Shown here piece after piece: positions 58,731 through 64,000 of a DNA stretch of 64,000 bases. The DNA comes from Winogradskyella wichelsiae (lineage in GTDB: Bacteria > Bacteroidota > Bacteroidia > Flavobacteriales > Flavobacteriaceae): positions 33,385 through 97,384 of the forward strand of contig NZ_JABFDJ010000010.1 of NCBI RefSeq assembly GCF_013403925.1, given 5' to 3'. The translations under genes and the position numbers were made by a program. Below the pieces are notes generated by a model, which worked only from the letters and a program-made list of their open reading frames with translations, was not told the DNA's origin and did not search any database. The first letter of the stretch is position 1. Each line of letters begins with the position of its first letter.

Positions 58731-59516
58731 TTAAAGGTGCTGTTCAACTTTAACAAGATACTCTATTGGATTCACCAAAGCGCCAAATTGATTAAAAATA
58801 GCAACATCGGCAGCATCGCGACCAAAACCAAGAATAACATAACCTCCTGGAGAGCCTACTTGAGTGGCATCAAACGTATACCACCGGTTACCAATATATG
58901 CCTCAAACCAAGCGTGCATATCCATTGGTTCCAAGTTGTGTAAATAACCAACAACAATACGCGCTGGGATGCTTAAACTACGGCAAAGTGCAATACCTAA
59001 GTGGGCCAAATCTCTACATACACCAAACTGTCTATCATTAACTTGAATGGCTGATAAGGGTTGATTATTACTGCCAGGCAGATACTCAATGTTTCGGCGT
59101 AACCAATTTGTAATTGCAGACACTTGGTTGTAGCCCATTAATTGGCCTTCGGTAATTGTTGCACTCATTTCATTAAAACGATCTGACTCACAGTACCTGC
59201 TTGGTAATAGATAACTTAGCACGGAGTCTGGTAAATTCTGGATTTCAATAAATGGAGCACCAAAGCCTTGATCTATAAAATTAGAGGTTATAACCTCTGA
59301 AGACGTAGAAATTGAGAATATTCCAGGTTGGGCAATTAAGCGTTGACACAGATTGCCATAATTGTCCGTGAATTCAAAGACCGGTGTACTTGGCGTTATT
59401 TTATATTCCTCTCTTTCTACCCATTGTTGGCTACCACTGCGTGGCCTTAACATGAGAATAAATGGGGTAGGCTCAAAAATCTCAAACTTTAGGTGGCAGC
59501 TTGTATGTAAACGCAT
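58731..59516 (-). CDS. Transglutaminase-like protein
   Basis: Protein of 261 residues with a full catalytic triad of the transglutaminase/protease superfamily: Cys167 in FGVCRDLAH, His201 in DMHAWFEAY and Asp216 in YTFDATQ. The N-terminal 95 residues form a beta domain seen in bacterial members. No signal peptide is seen, so it acts in the cytoplasm. The family includes peptidases and amide-cleaving enzymes; the substrate is unknown. It lies alone between repeats D and C, oriented like its neighbours. Confidence 0.85.
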   Translation of the reverse strand: MRLHTSCHLKFEIFEPTPFILMLRPRSGSQQWVEREEYKITPSTPVFEFTDNYGNLCQRLIAQPGIFSISTSSEVITSNFIDQGFGAPFIEIQNLPDSVLSYLLPSRYCESDRFNEMSATITEGQLMGYNQVSAITNWLRRNIEYLPGSNNQPLSAIQVNDRQFGVCRDLAHLGIALCRSLSIPARIVVGYLHNLEPMDMHAWFEAYIGNRWYTFDATQVGSPGGYVILGFGRDAADVAIFNQFGALVNPIEYLVKVEQHL

Positions 59517-59914
59517 ATTTCAATTTTTTAAGACTCTAATTATATCCTAACGACTAGCTTAATTATAAATAAGTTAGCTCGCTATCTACTCACACAAATT
59601 TCGGTTATTTTATATTACTAATACCTATAAATTGAAACTCTTAGTCATTATTTTTCAATTGATTAGGTGTCGTTTTTCGCTGTCTCGTCATTTTTAAATT
59701 TGCTAACAAGACAAACGCTTAACTATTGTTGTTTGTTAGATGCTATTTTATTACGTTTTTGTGTAGTGGGTTTACTTCGTTTGTTGGCTGGGCTAGGGGG
59801 GGTGTTAGGGCAACTCATTTAGTAAAGAAAAACAATCACTAAAAAAATCGAAGGTATTTTCCAAGTAAGTAACGACCAAAGCCATTAATTCTACACGGAT
59901 TTAGCAAACGTGTT
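59517..59914. other. 398-base non-coding region holding boundary repeat C
   Basis: The left part (59517-59750) has no gene or strong structure; AACG at about 59549 may be the end of the transglutaminase cassette. The right part is repeat C. Confidence 0.5.
59765..59910. repeat. Cassette-boundary repeat C (type 1)
   Basis: It shares GGTTTACTTCGT, TTGTTGGCTG and TTTAGTAAA with elements A and B, and GTAAGTA plus AGCCATTAATT-TACACGG with A and D. It ends TTAGCAAACGTG, the approximate inverse of CGTTTGGCT at the other side of the next gene. Confidence 0.55.
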
Positions 59915-60562
59915 TTATTGATACTTATTCATTAATCCAAAATCGAAAGGTGTCCATAAACAAGACTTTAATCCACTTTCCTTAAATCCGATATTTACCC
60001 AACTGTTACAAGTCTTAAAGCAAGAATAACTTCCTTTTGATTTATAAAAATCATCTGTTGAAGTATAACCTTTATTCTCAAGACTGATTTTCATTCCGTT
60101 TTCGTTTGTCTCAAATGTATTTAACAGATAAAAATTCAATTTTTGTAATTCAGATTCTGTCACTTTTATTTCAATCCAATCTGTACGTTTATTTTGATAT
60201 CGTGTTACGTGCATTAATGTAGAACTTTTCAAAAACATAGCTGTAATGGCGTTTTTAAACGTTAAATCTCCCCAAGTTGGCGTATTTATATAGAAGTTTT
60301 CATCACCCCAACCAAAAGACAAATATTGTTCATTTTCGTTTTGATGTATTCCATTCAATAATAGAGTGTCCATATTTTTTTTTGGAATTACAATATCTAA
60401 ATGAACTCCGTTTGTTGTCAAGTAAACCACTTTATTAAGTTTTTCATCACTTACTTTTCGGTCAACTGTTATTGCAGTTAGAATTAAAGCGACCATACTA
60501 TAAGCGGTAGGAATGATTAAGAAATATATAAACCATTTCAATGCTTTTTTAAATATTCTCAT
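59915..60562 (-). CDS. DUF2459/TIGR02117 family protein
   Basis: Protein of 215 residues with one N-terminal membrane helix (about 11-31). The domain has TTNGVHLDIVIPK, FGWGDENFYINTPTWGDL and a cysteine-containing end (YSCFKTCNSWV, GLKSCLWTPFDFGLM). The family (first noted near urease genes) has no proven reaction; Cys, His and Asp positions recall NlpC/P60-like hydrolases. The start codon overlaps the boundary box (GTTATG) of repeat B, so no ordinary leader exists. Confidence 0.8.
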   Translation of the reverse strand: MRIFKKALKWFIYFLIIPTAYSMVALILTAITVDRKVSDEKLNKVVYLTTNGVHLDIVIPKKNMDTLLLNGIHQNENEQYLSFGWGDENFYINTPTWGDLTFKNAITAMFLKSSTLMHVTRYQNKRTDWIEIKVTESELQKLNFYLLNTFETNENGMKISLENKGYTSTDDFYKSKGSYSCFKTCNSWVNIGFKESGLKSCLWTPFDFGLMNKYQ

Positions 60563-60735
60563 AACGTTTGGCTCATGTGTTTACTAACTTATTTGTGTAT
60601 GGTTTACTGGGGCTGTTCACTGCGCTTGGATGTTACGTGGTTGTGCCGTTAATTTAGTAAATAATTACAAACTAGAATATTCCGCGAAGATTTTTTGAAG
60701 TTGGTAAGAATAGTGCTAAATTAGATACCATAGCG
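60563..60735. repeat. Cassette-boundary repeat B (type 1)
   Basis: Begins AACGTTTGGCTCATG next to the DUF2459 start and runs to the LysR stop. It shares TGGTTTACT, CTGTTC-CTG-GCT, CGTG and TAATTTAGTAAA with repeat A; its right half has diverged. Confidence 0.55.
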
Positions 60736-60738
60736 CGT

Positions 60739-61641
60739 TTATTTCATTTTTGAGGTAAATATATTTTTAATTGTATCTAATTCCTTTTTGTATTTTAAAT
60801 CTGATCTTGATGCAAAATATAAGGTATTTTCCGTTTTTACTTTTCCTTCCCAAACTACATTTATTTCGTTTCTTAAAACTTCTTCTCGACATAAAAAATC
60901 TGGAACTAATGCTAATCCGTTACCATTGTTTAAACATCTGATAATAGATGTAAGATTTGGTAAAATATAGTTGGGCTTGAAAGCGGGTTTCTTCTTAAAA
61001 TTATCAAACCAAAAACGCCTAAAATGTTCCATTTCGTTTGAGGAACTATACCAAATGTTTTGAAGCAGTTCATTCTCTAATTTAATGAGATCTTTTGCTT
61101 TAATATGTTTTTGTATTGTTGTTGTATCTGTTTTAGTTCCTGCTATTAAAACGATTCTTTCTTTTGAAAATGGCACATATGCTACTAATGACTTTTTTTC
61201 ATTCTGTTTTTCAGGGGTTATCACTAAATCTAAAATACCATTGTTGAGGTCTTTTATTAAATCTGTATGTGCCCCAAATCGGGCTACTAAATCAAAGTCT
61301 AATTTTGGAATTTCGGGTTCAATAATCAATTGAAACATTTCAGAGCACATGCCAATATTTAAGGATGGATTCTTTTCTTGAGTTGTTTTTTTAAAATGCT
61401 GTTCGGCAATCTCAAGTTTTTTTAATGATTCAATAATGTATTCATATAAAAATTTACCGTCTTCCGTTGGAATCATTTTTCTCGACGTACGTTCAAATAG
61501 TTTTTTACCAACATAGGCTTCTAAAGCATTTAAATGAACACTTACACCTGGTTGTGAGGCATACAGTGCTATGGACGCTTTTGTTAGAGTTCCGTTTTCA
61601 TATATTTCTTTAAACGTTCTATACCATTCTAAATTCACCAT
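60739..61641 (-). CDS. LysR family transcriptional regulator
   Basis: Protein of 300 residues. The N-terminal winged helix-turn-helix has LTKASIALYASQPGVSVHLN and the linker GKKLFERTSRKMIPTE. The C-terminal part (about 90-300) is the ligand-binding domain. It is divergent from a quinone reductase gene with 93 bases between. The intergenic region contains an ATACAAA-N7-TTTGTAT palindrome overlapping its own -7 box. It probably controls the neighbour and represses itself. The inducer is unknown but may be a quinone or electrophile. Confidence 0.9.
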   Translation of the reverse strand: MVNLEWYRTFKEIYENGTLTKASIALYASQPGVSVHLNALEAYVGKKLFERTSRKMIPTEDGKFLYEYIIESLKKLEIAEQHFKKTTQEKNPSLNIGMCSEMFQLIIEPEIPKLDFDLVARFGAHTDLIKDLNNGILDLVITPEKQNEKKSLVAYVPFSKERIVLIAGTKTDTTTIQKHIKAKDLIKLENELLQNIWYSSSNEMEHFRRFWFDNFKKKPAFKPNYILPNLTSIIRCLNNGNGLALVPDFLCREEVLRNEINVVWEGKVKTENTLYFASRSDLKYKKELDTIKNIFTSKMK

Positions 61642-61657
61642 AACTATTAATAAATTT

Positions 61658-61678
61658 ATACAAAGGTATGATTTGTAT
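61658..61678. promoter_or_regulatory. Likely LysR operator ATACAAA-N7-TTTGTAT
   Basis: A perfect 7-base inverted repeat with a 7-base spacer, of the T-N11-A type bound by LysR proteins. It overlaps the -7 box of the LysR gene and lies about 48 bases upstream of the expected start of the reductase transcript. Confidence 0.6.
61661..61668 (-). promoter_or_regulatory. -7 box TACCTTTG for the LysR gene
   Basis: A consensus box on the minus strand, 20 bases before the LysR ATG and inside the palindrome. Confidence 0.55.
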
Positions 61679-61704
61679 TATTTTTACAATAGGTTTAATC
61701 GTTT

Positions 61705-61712
61705 TAATTTTG
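61705..61712 (+). promoter_or_regulatory. -7 box TAATTTTG for the quinone reductase gene
   Basis: A consensus box on the plus strand, 23 bases before the start codon at 61735. Confidence 0.55.
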
Positions 61713-61734
61713 TCCAAAATAAAATAATAGACTT

Positions 61735-62331
61735 ATGAAACATATATTTATAATTAATGGAAGTCATCCATTTGCACATTCAGGAGGACGGTTTAACGAA
61801 ACACTTTTTAGTTCGACTATTTCATATTTTGATTCGTTTGAAGCGTTTGAGGTTAAACATACTCAAGTAGGTGATAATTATAACACTAAGGACGAAGTTG
61901 AAAAATTTAAATGGGCTGATATTGTGATTTATCATACACCAATTTGGTGGTTTCAAATACCTTTTGGGTTTAAAAAATATATAGATGATGTTTTTACGGA
62001 AGGTCATCAAAACGGTATTTATGCCAGTGATGGTAGAAGTAGAAAGAATCCAGACATTAATTATGGTACTGGTGGTTTAATGCACGGCAAGAAATATATA
62101 TTGACTACAAGTTGGAATGCTCCTAAAACGGCTTTTACTTTAGACAATGAATTTTTTGATCAAAGAAGTGTAGATGAGGGAGTGATGTTTGGATTTCATA
62201 AGATGAATGCTTTTACAGGAATGGAATTATTAGCCACACATCATTTTCATGATATGGAAAAAAATGCCGATGTTCCTTATGAGTTACATAATTACAGTAC
62301 ATTTTTAAATGAAATCAAGCTTAAATTGTAG
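61735..62331 (+). CDS. NAD(P)H:quinone reductase, MdaB-like flavodoxin fold
   Basis: Protein of 198 residues. It begins with IINGSHPFAHSGGRFNETLF, the FMN/FAD phosphate loop, and has VIYHTPIWWFQIPFGFKKYIDDV (seen in parts) and GKKYILTTSWNAPKTAF, as in MdaB. It should reduce quinones by two electrons and avoid semiquinone radicals. It is the only plus-strand gene of the array region and is paired with the divergent LysR gene. Confidence 0.88.
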   Translation: MKHIFIINGSHPFAHSGGRFNETLFSSTISYFDSFEAFEVKHTQVGDNYNTKDEVEKFKWADIVIYHTPIWWFQIPFGFKKYIDDVFTEGHQNGIYASDGRSRKNPDINYGTGGLMHGKKYILTTSWNAPKTAFTLDNEFFDQRSVDEGVMFGFHKMNAFTGMELLATHHFHDMEKNADVPYELHNYSTFLNEIKLKL

Positions 62332-62454
62332 AATTTTGTTCATTTATTACAAGACACCAAAAACATTAAAACTAATATTCCAAAAAAGGATAATTTCAAA
62401 TTTACATTCTTTAATTTCATTCAGTTTTCAATGTTTTTGGGTATTAAAATGTGT
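62332..62454. other. Non-coding stretch after the quinone reductase gene with a long-loop inverted repeat
   Basis: CCAAAAACATT (62357-62367) and AATGTTTTTGG (62430-62440) are perfect complements about 60 bases apart. The loop makes a classical terminator unlikely; it could be an mRNA 3' end structure. No gene is seen. Confidence 0.4.
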
Positions 62455-62606
62455 TTGTAAATGGTTTACTTCGTCTGTTCGCTGTGCTCGAGTGTTGCGT
62501 GATTAAGTAACTAATTTAGTAAACATTTACGAACCCGTGAAGATTCTGCAGGAATATTCGTAAGTAGGGAAGAACCAGCCATTAATTGTACACGGTGTTG
62601 TACGTA
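62455..62606. repeat. Cassette-boundary repeat A (type 1, best preserved)
   Basis: About 150 bases. In order it has TGGTTTACTTCGTCTGTTC, GCTGTGCTCGAGTGTTGCGT, TAATTTAGTAAACATTTACG, AATATTCGTAAGTAGGGAAG, AGCCATTAATTGTACACGGT and the end box GTTGTACGTA (62597-62606). Parts recur in B, C and D. The end box reappears inverted at 63797-63806 on the other side of the gene it abuts. Confidence 0.6.
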
Positions 62607-62611
62607 GTTTT

Positions 62612-63769
62612 TTATTTTAAAGATTCAATTATATGTTCGACATCAATTTGATTAAGTTCAAACCACTCTCCACGCACTCTTTTTTCAACATATGTTTCGT
62701 GCAATGACTTTTCAAAACTTTCTGCTATTTTTCTAATAGGAAACTTTTTTGCAATTATCATTTCGATTGTGGGTTTCTCACTTTGTAATGTTCTCTCTCT
62801 ATATTTTGGTTGGTTTGAAATCCCAATTTTATAATAACTATTAGTACTATCTTTCATTAGGTAAACGAAACAATATTTATTTTTTGCCTCATTAATAATT
62901 GATGTTTGTCTAATTTTTAAAGGTTGATGTTCAGGAATTGTTCTTTGAACTACATCTATATAATCATTGGCATATTTCTTTATAGCAATAGTTAGATTAC
63001 TTCTAGATTCATAACTTTTATATCCTCCAATTTCACCTCCTAATATTTCTCTTTCTCCACTTGATAGAGTTAATTTCCATTTTCTAAAGTCCGTATTTGA
63101 AAATAGATGTAATTCACTTTCTGTTATTATGGTTTTATAAACTAAAATTTTATTATTTAATTCATTTTTAGAAAAAATCGGTTTATTTTTTAACACTAAT
63201 TCAATAATTTCTCCATTTTCGAAAAGTAAACTTATTTTGTCATTTTGCTTTGGTTTGATTTGTTTGGGATCGAAATAAAAAACTAAATAATCATTATTTT
63301 GTTCATAATTGAAACAGAAAACTAATTCAGTTTTAAAGTCATCGGATTTAGATTTTATTCCTTGACTAATTAGAAAATCAGAACTAACTCGTTCCCAAAT
63401 AATTTTTTTAGAGTTGTTAAATTCATCAATAATAATGGTTGGTTTATTAATGAATTTTCTATCTATTCTTTCTTTGTCTTTTTCCCTAATTACATACATT
63501 AATTGATTTTTTGGAATATGTAAAGGTTTATTTGTAAAGTATAAATCTATATAACCACTTTTTTCCGCTTTATGCCTTGTTAAAGTGTAATTAGGTTTAG
63601 CTCCTAATAATGCTAATTGTGAATTCACGATTATAGAATTTGAATATTCATAAATATATTCTCCTTCTTTTACAAAACAGCCATCTTGAACTAGCCAATT
63701 TTTGAATGAAAATTCCAACTGATAATTTGGAAAATATGATTTAAACTCAAATTCTGAATTATTGTTCAT
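62612..63769 (-). CDS. Lipoyl-like domain / GIY-YIG (T5orf172-type) fusion protein
   Basis: Protein of 385 residues. Residues about 20-100 resemble a biotinyl/lipoyl hammerhead (NWLVQDGCFVKEGEYIYEY, then HKAEKSGYIDLYF, LMYVIRE), but no modifiable lysine is obvious. The middle (110-285) has no known fold. The C-terminal 85 residues match the T5orf172/GIY-YIG nuclease fold: FVYLMKDSTNSYYKIGIS, YRERTLQSEKP, and the final EWFEL. Such domains occur in phage and defence proteins. The gene lies between repeats A and F with inverted 10-base boxes at its two ends. Confidence 0.7.
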   Translation of the reverse strand: MNNNSEFEFKSYFPNYQLEFSFKNWLVQDGCFVKEGEYIYEYSNSIIVNSQLALLGAKPNYTLTRHKAEKSGYIDLYFTNKPLHIPKNQLMYVIREKDKERIDRKFINKPTIIIDEFNNSKKIIWERVSSDFLISQGIKSKSDDFKTELVFCFNYEQNNDYLVFYFDPKQIKPKQNDKISLLFENGEIIELVLKNKPIFSKNELNNKILVYKTIITESELHLFSNTDFRKWKLTLSSGEREILGGEIGGYKSYESRSNLTIAIKKYANDYIDVVQRTIPEHQPLKIRQTSIINEAKNKYCFVYLMKDSTNSYYKIGISNQPKYRERTLQSEKPTIEMIIAKKFPIRKIAESFEKSLHETYVEKRVRGEWFELNQIDVEHIIESLK

Positions 63770-63796
63770 TGTTTTCTTATAGTTATATTTTTAAAT

Positions 63797-63920
63797 TACG
63801 TACAACGTTTGGTATATGAAAAGTAGCAGATAAAAATGCTACTTCTTTTCAGATTATTAACAAAGATAGCAGATAAGAACTGAATTTAGGGTTTAGCTCT
63901 TAACTGCTATTTTTTATATA
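63797..63920. repeat. Cassette-boundary repeat F (type 2)
   Basis: Begins TACGTACAACGTTTGG, followed by TATATGAAAAGTAGC, and ends CTGCTATTTTTTATATACAT. The order of blocks matches element E. It contains two hairpins (GTAGCA / TGCTAC at 63823-63843, and TAGCAG / CTGCTA at 63867-63909 with a T run). The remaining bases to 64000 hold no recognised feature. Confidence 0.55.
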
Positions 63921-64000
63921 CATCTTAAGTTAGCATTTTAATAAAAACACTAAATTTAAGCTATATAATTAGAAAGAACAAAAGAGAGGAATAAGGTTAA

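Noticed and set aside
62309..62506. Plus-strand 65-codon frame after the quinone reductase
   Set aside because: It overlaps the reductase end and runs into repeat A; the amino-acid pattern looks random.
55500..64000. Insertion sequence or prophage as the basis of the accessory region
   Set aside because: No transposase, integrase, capsid or terminase-like gene was recognised on either strand.

Overview
The window looks like a stretch of chromosome from a marine member of the family Flavobacteriaceae (Bacteroidota). The reasons are low G+C, Bacteroidota promoters (-7 box TAnnTTTG, with little use of Shine-Dalgarno sites), a type IX secretion C-terminal signal on a secreted protein, DUF5686 and DUF4835 proteins, a bacillithiol-linked YtxJ protein, and gene neighbourhoods typical of that family (bamD-rpoZ-coaBC-DUF4835-recN; YbbR-coaE; a two-component pair facing miaA). 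I cannot name the species.

Layout. 1-6.2 kb: the end of a probable dapA, then the same-strand group bamD, rpoZ, coaBC, DUF4835, recN, followed by fabI with its own promoter and terminator. 6.4-12.9 kb: a type IX secreted protein, then a glycosyltransferase, a YbbR-like protein, coaE and a sensor kinase/response regulator pair. 12.9-20.1 kb, minus strand: a six-gene run (3-hydroxyacyl-CoA dehydrogenase, DUF1015, YggS, an exonuclease/GIY-YIG protein, a potassium channel, miaA) and an oxidoreductase. 20.4-29.2 kb: pcm, a DoxD/DoxA-type membrane protein, envelope proteins, smpB, DUF6503, a histidine phosphatase, deoD and deoC. 29.6-39.4 kb: clpB, YtxJ, a TPR-like lipoprotein, an RluA-type pseudouridine synthase, fumarylacetoacetase and glyA. 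39.5-49.2 kb: envelope lipoproteins, a thioesterase, glutaminyl cyclase, the SRP RNA (ffs), an SDR, a transaldolase, a thioredoxin-like lipoprotein and an ABC-F ATPase. 49.4-55.4 kb: katG with an ankyrin partner, a 5'-truncated metallopeptidase, a ModF-like ATPase, and a ribB-Crp/Fnr operon with a convincing FNR-type operator.

55.5-64 kb is accessory DNA and the most unusual part. Mostly minus-strand single genes (a drug/metabolite exporter, a transglutaminase-like protein, DUF2459, a LysR/quinone-reductase pair, a lipoyl-like/GIY-YIG fusion and tiny unknown genes) are separated by related 70-170 bp boundary repeats. The better preserved repeats end in complementary boxes of the form xxCAAC / GTTGxx. 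At one gene the box at the 5' end is the exact inverse of the box at the 3' end. This is the layout of an integron cassette array without an integrase, and is the main candidate for a system worth following up. No integrase, transposase, CRISPR array, tRNA or rRNA gene was recognised in the window.
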